From assembly GCA_032718475.1 (NCBI GenBank), contig JAUCBJ010005825.1:54714-118713 (forward strand): a stretch of 64,000 nt of DNA, given 5' to 3'. This document shows, piece after piece, positions 43,501-53,635 of this stretch; position 1 is the stretch's first letter; each line of letters begins with the position of its first letter. Source of the DNA: Nemertoderma westbladi. Its lineage: Eukaryota; Xenacoelomorpha; Nemertodermatida; Nemertodermatidae. Position numbers and translations under genes: made by a program. The notes beneath the pieces were generated by a model that did not search any database, was not told the origin of the DNA, and was given only the letters and a program-made list of their open reading frames with translations.

Positions 43501-44390
43501 TATTTCAGATTAAGTAGAAGTTGTTTTGGTTGTATTGCTAGGTAGTGTATGTGGAAGGAAGATATTTAAGATTAAGTAGAATTTGTTTTGGTTGTATTGC
43601 TAGGTAGTGTATGTGGAAGTAAGATATTTCAGATTAAGTAGAAGTTGTTTTGGTTGTATTGCTAGGTAGTGTATGTGGAAGGAAGATATTTCAGATTAAG
43701 TAGAATTTGTTTTGGTTGTATTGCTAGGTAGTGTATGTGGAAGTAAGATATTTCAGATTAAGTAGAAGTTGTTTTGGTTGTATTGCTAGGTAGTGTATGT
43801 GGAAGGAAGATATTTCAGTTTAAGTAGACGTTGTTTTGGTTGTATTGCTAGGTAGCGTATGTGGAAGGAAGATATTTCAGATTAAGTAGAAGTTGTTTTG
43901 GTTGTATTGCTAGGTAGTGTATGTGGAAGGAAGATATTTCAGTTTAAGTAGAAGTTGTTTAGGTTGTATTGCTAGGTAGTGTATGTGGAAGTAAGATATT
44001 TCAGATTAAGTAGAAGTTGTTTAGGTTGTATTGCTAGGTAGTGTATGTGGAATGAAGATATTTCAGATTAAGTAGAATTTGTTTTGGTTGTATTGCTAGG
44101 TAATGTATGTGGAATGAAGATATTTCAGATTAAGTAGAATTTGTTTTGGTTGTATTGCTAGGTAATGTATGTGGAAGTAAGATATTTCAGATTAAGTAGG
44201 ATTTGTTTTGGTTGTATTGCTAGGTAGTGTATGTGGAAGGAAGATATTTCAGATTAAGTAGAATTTGTTTTGGTTGTATTGCTAGGTAATGTATGTGGAA
44301 TGAAGATATTTCAGATTAAGTAGAATTTGTTTTGGTTGTATTGCTAGGTAATGTATGTGGAAGTAAGATATTTCAGATTAAGTAGAAGTT

Positions 44391-44398
44391 GTTTTTGT
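44391..44398. repeat. 8-bp target-site duplication, left copy
   Basis: GTTTTTGT immediately precedes the foldback-like element and recurs at 54979-54986. Deleting the element and one copy restores a regular 62-bp satellite unit. Confidence 0.85.
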
Positions 44399-46434
44399 GG
44401 TAATGGTGAAAAATATCGAGACTTGAAAAATATCGAGAGTAAAAATAACGAGAGTAAAAATATCGAGAGTAAAAATAACGAGTGTTGAAAATTAACGTGA
44501 TTAAAAAATACCGAGAGTAAAAATAACGCGAGATGAAAAATATCGAAAATAACGAGTGTTGAAAAATATCGAGTGTTGAAAAATATCGAGTGTTGAAAAA
44601 TATCGAGAGTAAAAATATCGAGTGTTGAAAAATATCGAGTGTTGAAAAATATCGAGTGTTGAAAAATATCGAGTGTTGAAAAATATCGAGTGTTGAAAAA
44701 TATCGAGAGTAAAAATATCGAGTGTTGAAAAATATCGAGAGTAAAAATATCGAGAGTAAAAATATCGAGTGTTTTAAAATATCGAGAGTAAAAATAACGA
44801 GAGTAAAAATATCGAGAGTAAAAATAACGAGTGTTGAAAATTAACGTGATTAAAAAATACCGAGAGTAAAAATAACGCGAGATGAAAAATATCGAAAATA
44901 ACGAGTGTTGAAAAATATCGAGTGTTGAAAAATATCGAGAGTAAAAATATCGAGTGTTGAAAAATATCGAGTGTTGAAAAATATCGAGTGTTGAAAAATA
45001 TCGAGTGTTGAAAAATATCGAGTGTTGAAAAATATCGAGTGTTGAAAAATATCGAGAGTAAAAATATCGAGTGTTGAAAAATATCGAGTGTTGAAAAATA
45101 TCGAGTGTTGAAAAATATCGAGAGTAAAAATATCGAGTGTTGAAAAATATCGAGAGTAAAAATATCGAGAGTAAAAATATCGAGTGTTGAAAAATATCGA
45201 GAGTAAAAATATCGAGTGTTGAAAAATATCGAGTGTAAAAATATCGAGAGTAAAAATATCGAGAGCAAAAATATCGAGTGTTGAAAAATATCGAGTGTTG
45301 AAAAATATCGAGAGTAAAAATATCGAGTGTTGAAAAATATCGAGAGTAAAAATATCGAGTGTTGAAAAATATCGAGAGTAAAAATATCGAGTGTTGAAAA
45401 ATATCGAGTGTTGAAAAATATCGAGAGTAAAAATATCGAGTGTTGAAAAATATCGAGTGTAAAAATATCGAGTGTTGAAAAATATCGAGAGTAAAAATAT
45501 CGAGTGTTGAAAAATATCGAGTGTTGAAAAATATCGAGTGTTGAAAAATATCGAGAGTAAAAATATCGAGTGTTGAAAAATATCGAGTGTTGAAAAATAT
45601 CGAGAGTAAAAATATCGAGTGTTGAAAAATATCGAGAGTAAAAATATCGAGTGTTGAAAAATATCGAGTGTTGAAAAATATCGAGAGTAAAAATATCGAG
45701 TGTAAAAATATCGAGTGTTGAAAAATATCGAGAGTAAAAATATCGAGTGTTGAAAAATATCGAGTGTTGAAAAATATCGAGAGTAAAAATATCGAGTGTT
45801 GAAAAATATCGAGTGTTGAAAAATATCGAGAGTAAAAATATCGAGTGTTGAAAAATATCGAGAGTAAAAATATCGAGTGTTGAAAAATATCGAGAGTAAA
45901 AATATCGAGTGTTGAAAAATATCGAGTGTTGAAAAATATCGAGAGTAAAAATATCGAGTGTTGAAAAATATCGAGTGTTGAAAATATCGAGAGTAAAAAT
46001 ATCGAGAGTAAAAATATCGAGTGTTGAAAAATATCGAGAGTAAAAATATCGAGAGTAAAAATATCGAGTGTTGAAAAATATCGAGAGTAAAGATATCGAG
46101 TGTTGAAAATATCGAGTGTTGAAAAATATCGAGAGTAAAAATATCGAGTGTTGAAAAATATCGAGTGTTGAAAAATATCGAGAGTAAAAATATCGAGTGT
46201 TGAAAAATATCGAGAGTAAAAATATCGAGTGTTGAAAAATATCGAGAGTAAAAATATCGAGTGTTGAAAAATATCGAGTGTTGAAAAATATCGAGAGTAA
46301 AAATATCGAGAGTAAAAATATCGAGTGTTGAAAAATATCGAGAGTAAAGATAACGAGTGTTGAAAATATCGAGAGTAAAAATATCGAGTGTTGAAAAATA
46401 TCGCGTGTTGAAAAATATCGAGAGTAATAATATT
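44399..46434 (+). repeat. Left arm: array of 17-bp and 15-bp units
   Basis: Two unit types alternate irregularly: TATCGAGTGTTGAAAAA (17 bp) and TATCGAGAGTAAAAA (15 bp), about 125 units in all. Runs of up to six 17-bp units occur. The outermost ~150 bp contain diverged units (TAACG, TACCG, TAACGCGAGATG), and a block of these is repeated at an offset of 349 bp (44481 and 44830). On the reverse strand the units have no stop codon in any frame, which produces ORFs of over 500 codons that are not genes. Confidence 0.93.
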
Positions 46435-46750
46435 GCATTTTGCTTGAGCATTTTATTTAGAATTATGGAACAATATTGCAGTGCATGGGTTACAACAGTG
46501 CAAGTAAGTGAATGGCATTATGTAATACACCTTGGGTACCCATTTACCAGATTTATTATACTAGCTAGTTTTTGCTATTTTTTAAATAATATTATAAAAG
46601 AAGTGCTAGCTATAAATTTTGATAAATATGATAAATATTGTTAAATATTATATTAGAACACATATAAGCTACCAAATGTTGATAAATATTGTTGTTCTAG
46701 AACATTTTTAGTAAAAAAAATTATCATACAACCCTTATTTAAAAAAATTG
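46435..46750. other. Unique spacer (loop) of the foldback-like element
   Basis: About 316 bp of AT-rich single-copy sequence lies between the inverted arms. A short open frame crosses the arm boundary but resembles no known protein. GATAAATAT(T/G) words are repeated near 46620-46690. This is the only non-repeat part of the element. Confidence 0.6.
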
Positions 46751-47650
46751 TTACTATCGATATTTTTACTCTCGATATTTTTCAACATTCTATATATTTT
46801 TCAACACTCGATATTTTTACTCTCGATATTTTTCAACACTCGATATTTTTACTCTCGATATTTTTCAACACTCGATATTTTACTCTCGATATTTTTCAAC
46901 ACTCGATATTTTTACTCTCGATATTTTTCAACACTCGATATTTTTACTCTCGATATTTTTCAACACTCGATATTTTTCAACACTCGATATTTTTACTCTC
47001 GATATTTTTCAACACTCGATATTTTTACTCTCGATATTTTTCAACACTCGATATTTTTACTCTCGATATTTTTCAACACTCGATATTTTTACTCTCGATA
47101 TTTTTCAACACTCGATATTTTTACTCTCGATATTTTTCAACACTCGATATTTTTCAACACTCGATATTTTTACTCTCGATATTTTTACTCTCGATATTTT
47201 TCAACACTCGATATTTTTACTCTCGATATTTTTCAACACTCGATATGTTTACTCTCGATATTTTTCAACACTCGATATTTTTACTCTCGATATTTTTCAA
47301 CACTCGATATTTTTACTCTCGATATTTTTACTCTCGATATTTTTACTCTCGATATTTTTCAACACTCGATATTTTTACTCTCGATATTTTTCAACACTCG
47401 ATATTTTTACTCTCGATATTTTTCAACACTCGATATTTTTACTCTCGATATTTTTCAACACTCGATATTTTTACTCTCGATATTTTTCAACACTCGATAT
47501 TTTTACTCTCGATATTTTTCAACACTCGATATTTTTACTCTCGATATTTTTCAACACTCGATATTTTTACTCTCGATATTTTTCAACACTCGATATTTTT
47601 ACTCTCGATATTTTCACTCTCGATATTTTTCAACACTCGATATTTTTACT
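46751..47650 (-). repeat. Right arm, inner part (inverted units)
   Basis: The same two unit types appear in reverse complement (TTTTTACTCTCGATA and TTTTTCAACACTCGATA), here in almost strict alternation, giving a 32-bp period. The array is interrupted after a TTACT at 47650 by the LTR retrotransposon and resumes at 54688. Confidence 0.93.
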
Positions 47651-48193
47651 TGTTAGCTTATCCAATTCCGCTAACACTAACCCATAGAATGAGCCATAAA
47701 GCAATATTGGGAGCACGAGGTTGATTACCAATCAACCTCGTGTCACCCCAGTAAACGGGGACAATAGGCCCCAAAGGAGACACACACAATAAGGGTCAGG
47801 GGCCAAACCCCTAACCAAGAGAGAACAGCAAGGGCGAAGGGAAGCACTTCAGAGGGGGGCAAAGGGTGCCAACAGGGATATTAGCCAATGGGGGGACAGC
47901 ATCGACTACGTACTGTAACGGCCAAACCCGTGCAGTATATATTACCTGTACAGCAATCATTCATTCAGTTTACTCAGTCAGATCAGTAGGGTGGAACGGG
48001 GACTTCTGTCACCGTCCGCTACCGCCATCATACTTATATTACCTGTTGTGTCATACTATACTATATATATATATCAGACTATTATACCTTATACATATAA
48101 CCGAACATCAGAACTCTTTTACCTTTCACACACGGCGGGGACGCGTGGATAGAAAACCCAACGGATAAACCGGGATCCGTAGATCCCGTCACA
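47651..48193 (+). mobile_element. 5' LTR of the gag-only element
   Basis: It begins TGTTAGC and ends CCCGTCACA. An inverted pair CACGAGGTTGATT/AATCAACCTCGTG lies ~70 bp in, and CTATATATATATAT near 48060 could serve as a TATA box. Confidence 0.93.
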
Positions 48194-48357
48194 GTGACAG
48201 AATCAGATCCGCCCAGCTGCCCTGACAGTGATAGAATCAGATCCGCCCAGCTGCCCTGACAGAGATAGAATCCTAGCAGCTGCCCTAACAGTCTGACAGT
48301 GATAGAACTAGATCCAACCAACTGACAGACTGTGGCTGCCAGACACCAAAGACAAAG
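48194..48357 (+). repeat. Leader with 34-bp repeats at the expected primer-binding site
   Basis: Directly after the LTR, AGTGACAGAATCAGATCC, AGTGATAGAATCAGATCC and AGAGATAGAATC start three 34-bp copies at 48193, 48227 and 48261. CCCAGCTGCCCTGAC sits in the first two. No TGG-type primer-binding site is evident at the LTR border. The gag ATG follows at 48358. Confidence 0.7.
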
Positions 48358-50202
48358 ATGAGTCGAGAGAAAGGAACGACACCGCCGCGGACCCCGGACG
48401 ACGATCTAACGATCCGCGAGGCCACGGCGAGACGATACGAACCCACGACGCCGGTCGATGCTACGCCGACCACGTCGACGCACGTTGACGCCACGTCGAT
48501 AACGAGCGACCCGGCGAACCAAGATGTGGGGGGTCGTCTACAAAGAGAGGACGAGTCGGGAGTCGAAAGGGAGAAAGACGAGTCGACGCGGAGTGAAGGT
48601 CGACGTACCGATGTCGCCGGCCAGCCACAGGCCGAGGACGACGAACGGTCCACCGGAACGGCGACGGTGGGGCCGTCGGTACGACGTCGGACCCGGAGAG
48701 ACGGAAGAGAGGTCGGCGACGAGGACGTCGGGGTTTCTGATCGACTTCGACGGGCCTACAACGCGACCCGGGAACTACTAAAGGAGGCCAAGGAGGGGGC
48801 GAGGATAGACGAGGTCAAGATGATAAAAGGACTAGGTGAGTCGAACAGATACTTTGATCACCTAGTGTGTTCTGGGCAGAGAGAACTAGCCGAGGAGAGA
48901 GCGAGGGGGGTTGCCAACGAACTGATTGAACTATGGGAATGTGGGGGTATGGAACCTAGTGTAGTGTACATAGGGCCATACTTAGTCGATGCCCGGGGAG
49001 TAAAATTAGTGGGTTGGAAGAGACCTGAGGAGGGCGAATCCGAGGTTAACTCCGAGGATTCGGTCTCGTCGGTCGGAGGAAGTTCCGGGAGGCGGGGGAA
49101 AGTTAGTAGGACGGAGGGGCGGCGGGAGTCCGTCGCAACCAATAAGTCTGCTACATCCTCCGTAAAAGAAAGAAGGGTGCGGGAGATAAATCTAGAGTAT
49201 AAATTAGAAATGGTGGCGAATAAGCAGGAATGGTTAGAGTGGCAGCTGAGAGAGAAAACCGCATACTTAGAGAAGTTAGGAGAGTTGGCGAGGGAGTATA
49301 GAAAGAGAGTCGAGGAGTGTATAGAGCGGGAGATGAGAGTAGGGGACGAGCCGGCGATGTGGCTTGAGATAATTGCGAGAGTTGAGTTGTTCGAGCAGGA
49401 TAACCGAGAGAGAGAGATAGAGATAGAGCGTGAGCGGGAAGACTTGCGTGCTCAGCTAGGGAGGCTTGCGCAATATCAAGCCAAACTAGACCAGCGCCGA
49501 CTAGAACTGGCGTGGTTGGAACTGTCAGAGAGTGAGACCCCACTTACAGGCACCGGGCGAGAGAACCAGAACTGGTGTAGCCGTACGGGCGAGGGGGGTA
49601 ATAGTAGTACGTTAGAAGTAGTTAATATTAATAGTACCGTAGTAGATAACCCTAATCCCTTTATTACAGGAAATAATATTTTACCGGGTAGTAGTAATTT
49701 AAATTTAAATACAAATATTCTAAATAATAATTTCAATTCAAACCCGCAAAATAATTCGGATAATAATTTAAGTTTAGAGAATAGTAGTGATCTAAGTAAT
49801 TTAAATAATTTAAATAATAATCCCGTTTCAAATTCTAATAATTTAATTGATTTAACAAATAATATTGGGAATGGTGCTATTAATATGAGCGTGTCGGACG
49901 TACATAACTCAGCAGACGAAGGCCTGGTAGGCCACGTAGTTAGTAGGCAGGAAGTGGCAGGGTTGAGCCAACCCGACGGCGGCCTGGTAGGCCACGTAGT
50001 TGGTAGGCAGGAGGCAGCGGGGTTGAGCCAACCCGAAGTGGGCCTGGTGGGCCACGCAGTAGTAGAGAGAGAGGCGGGGGTGAATAGACCCAGCCGTAGT
50101 AGAGACAGTGCGTCGACTAGAGAGGGGTGCAGAGACGAAGTAAGAGATAGTGAAGTTAGATGTGGTGGGTGGGGGGGGGGCTACCGGCGCCCCACCACAT
50201 AA
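48358..50202 (+). CDS. gag: Gag-like protein, N-terminal and middle part
   Basis: The frame starts at ATG 48358 (614 codons). Residues 1-115 are a charged, variable region. About 125-230 form the conserved core shared with the reversed copy at 32903-33553 (SDRLRRAYNATRELLKEA, SNRYFDHLVCSGQRELAEER, YIGPYLVDARGVKLVGW). About 275-400 are a long Glu/Arg/Lys coiled coil. About 420-510 are Asn-rich. About 518-585 hold three ~20-residue repeats starting GLVGHVV. The frame ends after a 10-G run, where a 122-bp tandem duplication introduces a stop; the same frame reopens downstream. Gag of LTR elements forms the particle that packages RNA; no protease is fused. Confidence 0.82.
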   Translation: MSREKGTTPPRTPDDDLTIREATARRYEPTTPVDATPTTSTHVDATSITSDPANQDVGGRLQREDESGVEREKDESTRSEGRRTDVAGQPQAEDDERSTGTATVGPSVRRRTRRDGREVGDEDVGVSDRLRRAYNATRELLKEAKEGARIDEVKMIKGLGESNRYFDHLVCSGQRELAEERARGVANELIELWECGGMEPSVVYIGPYLVDARGVKLVGWKRPEEGESEVNSEDSVSSVGGSSGRRGKVSRTEGRRESVATNKSATSSVKERRVREINLEYKLEMVANKQEWLEWQLREKTAYLEKLGELAREYRKRVEECIEREMRVGDEPAMWLEIIARVELFEQDNREREIEIEREREDLRAQLGRLAQYQAKLDQRRLELAWLELSESETPLTGTGRENQNWCSRTGEGGNSSTLEVVNINSTVVDNPNPFITGNNILPGSSNLNLNTNILNNNFNSNPQNNSDNNLSLENSSDLSNLNNLNNNPVSNSNNLIDLTNNIGNGAINMSVSDVHNSADEGLVGHVVSRQEVAGLSQPDGGLVGHVVGRQEAAGLSQPEVGLVGHAVVEREAGVNRPSRSRDSASTREGCRDEVRDSEVRCGGWGGGYRRPTT

Positions 50203-50271
50203 GATTAGTGGCGAGAGAGGGGGGGGCAGAGAATGCCCCACAAGAGGGACGCAGAAGTGTAGTAAGAGATA

Positions 50272-51540
50272 GTGAAGTTAGAAGTGGCGGGTGGGGGGGG
50301 GGCTACGGACACCCCACCGCGAGAAGTTAGTAGAGAGAGAGGGGGGGCAGAGAGTGTCCCACAGCCGTCAGCGGATAATGCGCGGGCCGAATCAGGTAAA
50401 CCGCAACACCCGGCGACGGAGAGTAATAGGGGGATTGCGAGTATCCCCAGCGGCGTGCGATCGAGCAGAGAGAGGCAGGTTGACGTCGCGAGAGGGCAGA
50501 CGAAGCGTCGAGCCCGATCAGAAGAGAGAAGAAGAACAGTGGAGTTTAACCGGGAGGTCGACGAGAGATCTCACGAGCGGGAATACTGCACGAAAAGGGG
50601 AAGAAGAGAAGATAGTAGAAGAAGTGTCGCCACGAACGATAGCAGTGTGAGGACGGATAACGGACCGTCGATAGTAGAGATGGAGTTAGGGAGTCAGTGG
50701 GGTCGAACTTCGGGAGATTGCCGTCGCCCCGGAGAAACGCACCGCACGCCAAGAGAGGGGTACAGGAGGTACCAATACAAAGTCGAGAACAGGAGAGGGG
50801 ATCGAAGAGAAGCTTCCCGACGGGATATAGCTGCCGATCGAGAGTACGGTAGTCGCCGGGAGATTCGAGATTCGCGAAGAATAAACTTCGGTTCGGAAGG
50901 GCACATGCAGACTGCAGGACATACTGTAGGCCTTACTGCACATACTATTATAGGCCATGCTGGGACAGATAGAGTAGGCGATGGGGTAGCGCGAACGACG
51001 GGATTAAACCCGGAAGTCGCGGAGTACATACCGGTAGGTAGGCGAGAGGTAGGTAGGCCTATATCGGTACAGCAGCATGACTATAATACACAGGGACATA
51101 ACATATATCCAGGGGAGGGGGGAGTTATTGGAGATAGACGTATGGGCCCCAATGTATTAACATCAACCCCAGTACCAAACATACCGGCCGGGGGGGGACA
51201 GGGTGACATTCCCCCATCACAATATCGACAATATACCCCGATAGGAGCAAGAACATCGAACTCCCTGGACGAGAACAGGTCGTGCGGACCGTCACCACCA
51301 CACGCGGCCGTACAGGGGACTGCTAGTCCACAGTTAGCTGGTAGCAGGGCCACACCGTGGCAGGGACAGGAAGAAAATAACACCAAAAATAAACACAATC
51401 CCAATATACCCAGTAGGCCGAGTCTAGACAATCGAAACATTAAATCGGTACATATAAACCTAAGCGCGATACGTGAAGGACTATACAGGAAACGCTATAA
51501 TCCAGGATTCCAATGTCAATTACATCGGGCGGACCCATAA
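50272..51540 (+). CDS. Gag-like protein, basic middle segment
   Basis: This frame is in the same phase as the gag at 48358, separated from it by the duplicated 122-bp block with its stops, and has no ATG at its start. It is strongly basic and charged (RRARSEERRRTVEFNREVDE, GRREDSRRSVATNDSS), then Gly/Pro-rich. It ends with NPGFQCQL just upstream of the zinc knuckle, which lies in the next frame. It is most simply the continuation of gag after damage. Whether both breaks are real or sequencing errors at the G runs cannot be told from this copy alone. Confidence 0.6.
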   Translation: MKLEVAGGGGATDTPPREVSRERGGAESVPQPSADNARAESGKPQHPATESNRGIASIPSGVRSSRERQVDVARGQTKRRARSEERRRTVEFNREVDERSHEREYCTKRGRREDSRRSVATNDSSVRTDNGPSIVEMELGSQWGRTSGDCRRPGETHRTPREGYRRYQYKVENRRGDRREASRRDIAADREYGSRREIRDSRRINFGSEGHMQTAGHTVGLTAHTIIGHAGTDRVGDGVARTTGLNPEVAEYIPVGRREVGRPISVQQHDYNTQGHNIYPGEGGVIGDRRMGPNVLTSTPVPNIPAGGGQGDIPPSQYRQYTPIGARTSNSLDENRSCGPSPPHAAVQGTASPQLAGSRATPWQGQEENNTKNKHNPNIPSRPSLDNRNIKSVHINLSAIREGLYRKRYNPGFQCQLHRADP

Positions 51541-52072
51541 GACCAGGAGTTGCAAGTACTGGCAAGCGTTGCCCAAACGAGATCGTGTAGCCTACACAGA
51601 CGCAAACGGACTATGTCATCGATGTGTGGTAAAAGGACACAGATCCGGAGAGTGTTGGAAAGAGAGAGGATATGAAAGGACTAAACCAGGGGCAGAGAAG
51701 CCCATTAGCAAACATAAGGGAGTCGGGAAAGTAGAAGGAGGCGTGTTGCATACACACGCAGGACGGACACAGTGCGAGGGGGCATTACATGAGCAGACAC
51801 CGCGTATACCGAGGGACGAGCGGGGGTCATCGAGGGCTCTAATGCCAGCGCACACACGAAGGGGGAGGCCAGCAAAGGTGGCACCGAAGAGAGTGCGGCG
51901 AAGAGTTAGAGGACGTATAGGAGGGCAGCAGGAGAGTGCCTACTGGAAGAAGGGGCACGTGAGAGTTATTAGTCGTCCAAAGTTTTGGACTGAGGGGGGT
52001 GGGAATGAGGGCGAGACGCCCTTCCCACGCACAAAATATAAAATAATTATTAAATTAAAAATAAGAAAATAA
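51473..52072 (+). CDS. Gag C-terminal segment with CCHC zinc knuckle
   Basis: The frame overlaps the preceding one and carries THKTRSCKYWQALPKRDRVA followed by LCHRCVVKGHRSGECW, a perfect CX2CX4HX4C knuckle. The pattern H...C..W/F...R........LC..C...GH....C is the double finger of BEL/Pao gag. The first Cys of the upstream half (QCQL) lies in the other frame, so a +1/-1 shift near 51510-51540 separates the two halves. The tail is rich in Arg and Lys (RGRPAKVAPKRVRRRVRGRI), fitting RNA binding. After the stop at 52072 coding sequence ends. Confidence 0.72.
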   Translation: MKDYTGNAIIQDSNVNYIGRTHKTRSCKYWQALPKRDRVAYTDANGLCHRCVVKGHRSGECWKERGYERTKPGAEKPISKHKGVGKVEGGVLHTHAGRTQCEGALHEQTPRIPRDERGSSRALMPAHTRRGRPAKVAPKRVRRRVRGRIGGQQESAYWKKGHVRVISRPKFWTEGGGNEGETPFPRTKYKIIIKLKIRK

Positions 52073-53635
52073 TTAAATAATAGAGTAGGTAGAAGTCAGG
52101 TAGTAAGAGTTAGTTAGTTAGTTAGTTAGTTAGAGGGTGGTACGTAGTACCGCTAGTTAGTTAGAGAGTTAGAGGGTACGTAAGTACCGCTAGTTAGTTA
52201 GAGAGTTAGAGGGTACGTAAGTACCGCTAGTTAGTTAGAGAGTTAGAGGGTACGTAAGTACCGCTAGTTAGTTAGAGAGTTAGAGGGTATGTTAGTACCG
52301 CTAGTTAGTTAGAGAGTTAGAGGGTACGTAAGTACCGCTAGTTAGTTGGAGAGTTAGAGGGTACGTAGTACCGCTAGAGAGTTAGTAAGAGTAAGAGGGT
52401 ACGTAGTACCGCTAGTTAGGGGTGTTAGTAGAGTAGTAGAATGGTTGTGGGCACCGTAAGCGCCACATAGAAAGTAGTAGCAGTAGAGGGTTGTGGGCAC
52501 CGTAAGCGCCACGTAGTTAGAGTTAGTAGGGAATGCGCTGAACTTAGTGGGGCACGGGCGTGATGATGTGTTTGATGTAAGAGCAGGGTATGTTAATTAG
52601 AGTTAGTGGGAGTTAGAGGTTAGTAAGAGGGTATGTAGTACCGGTTGTGGTTGCGGGCACCGTTAGCGCCACGTAGATAGAGGTAGAGTTAGTAAGAGGG
52701 TATGTAGTACCGGTTGTGGTTGTGGGCACCGTTAGCGCCACGTAGATAGAAGTAGAGTTAGTGAGAGTTAGTAGTAGTTCACATAATTAACGTGCCCACT
52801 CTGCCGGCATTCAGAGCGTCACGTGCAGGCGAGTGGATGTAAAGGAAGCAAGTTAGAGATAGAGTAGAGTAGTAGAGAGGGCACATAGGGTGCCAGGTAG
52901 TAGAGTTAGAGAGTTAGAGGTAGTAGAGAGGGCACATAGGGTGCCAGGTGGTAGAGTAGAGCAGAGAGGGCACATAGGGTGCCAGGTAGTAGAGCTAGAG
53001 AGGTAGTTGAGTAGTAGAAGGGCACATAGGGTGCCAGAGAGTAGAGTAGTAGAGAGGGCACATAGGGTGCCAGGTAGTAGAGTTAGAGAGTTAGAGGTAG
53101 TAGAGAGGGCACATAGTGTGCCAGGTGGTAGAGTAGAGCAGAGAGGGCACATGGGGTGCCAGGTAGTAGAGCTAGAGAGGTAGTTGAGTAGTAGAAGGGC
53201 ACATAGGGTGCCAGATAGTAGAGTGGTTGTGGGCACCGCAAGCGCCACGTAGTTAGAAGAGTGGAGTAGAGTTAGTAGAGCTAGTTTAGAGTTAGCAGAG
53301 CTAGTGGAGTAGAGTTAGCAGAGCTAGTGGAGTAGAGTTAGTAGAGCTAGTTAGCAGAGTTGGTAGACTCAGAGGAGTCAAGTAGAGTTAGTAGAAGTAG
53401 AAAGTTAGTAGGAGTTAGTTAGACTTAGTAGAGAGTTAGAGTCAGTAGAAAGTTAGAGGCTCTCAGTTAGAGCTAGAAGTGGTAAGAGTTAGTAGTTAGC
53501 AGAGTTAGTTAGATAGTTAGAGTTAGTAAGCAGTACGTAGATAGTATGATAGCACAGGGGTAGCATTAGAGATTAAAGCCTTAGGGAGTGACAAGAGAGT
53601 GGAGAGGTGATAGTGCGGGGTGCGGAGAGAGTGGT
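52073..53635 (+). repeat. 3' non-coding region made of hairpin-bearing short repeats
   Basis: No coding frame is supported. Between 52085 and 52420 a 37-bp unit (GAGAGTTAGAGGGTACGTAA, then GTACCGCTAGTTAGTTA) repeats about eight times; GGTAC-GTAA-GTACC can pair. Around 52440-52760 GGGCACCGTTAGCGCCACG recurs. At 52870-53240 GGCACATAGGGTGCC, able to form GGCAC/GTGCC stems, recurs about nine times, including a ~190-bp block present twice. GAGTTAGTAGAG-type low complexity continues to about 53530. Confidence 0.8.

Larger units (their letters stand above)
34460..44398 (+). repeat. 62-bp satellite array, left block
   Basis: About 160 head-to-tail copies of a 62-bp unit occur here. Landmarks in order are GGTTGTATTGCTAGGTA, a variable A/G TGTATGTGGAAG, GATATTTCAGATTAAGTAG and AAGTTGTTTT. 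Variant positions (TAATG/TAGTG, AAG/AAT TTG, GGAAG/GAATG/GAAGT) define unit types that recur in fixed order. A short form lacking 8 bp (GTGTAGATGGAAGATA) recurs. No coding frame exists. The right block (54987-60868) is the same array, separated by the foldback-like insertion. Confidence 0.97.

Noticed and set aside
34460-44398. Possible CRISPR-like array, because repeats are regular
   Set aside because: The 62-bp units are contiguous with no unique spacers, and the setting is eukaryotic. It is a satellite.
44774-46451. Overlapping minus-strand ORFs of 554 and 533 codons
   Set aside because: Both arise because the 15- and 17-bp units have no stop codon in any frame on that strand. The frames overlap, are made of the same few residues (FNTRYF, TLDIF), and end with the array.
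46748-47724. 302-codon and 159-codon plus-strand ORFs in the right arm
   Set aside because: Same cause as in the left arm, since the sequence is the inverted array. The ends of the frames fall at the array edge or inside the LTR.
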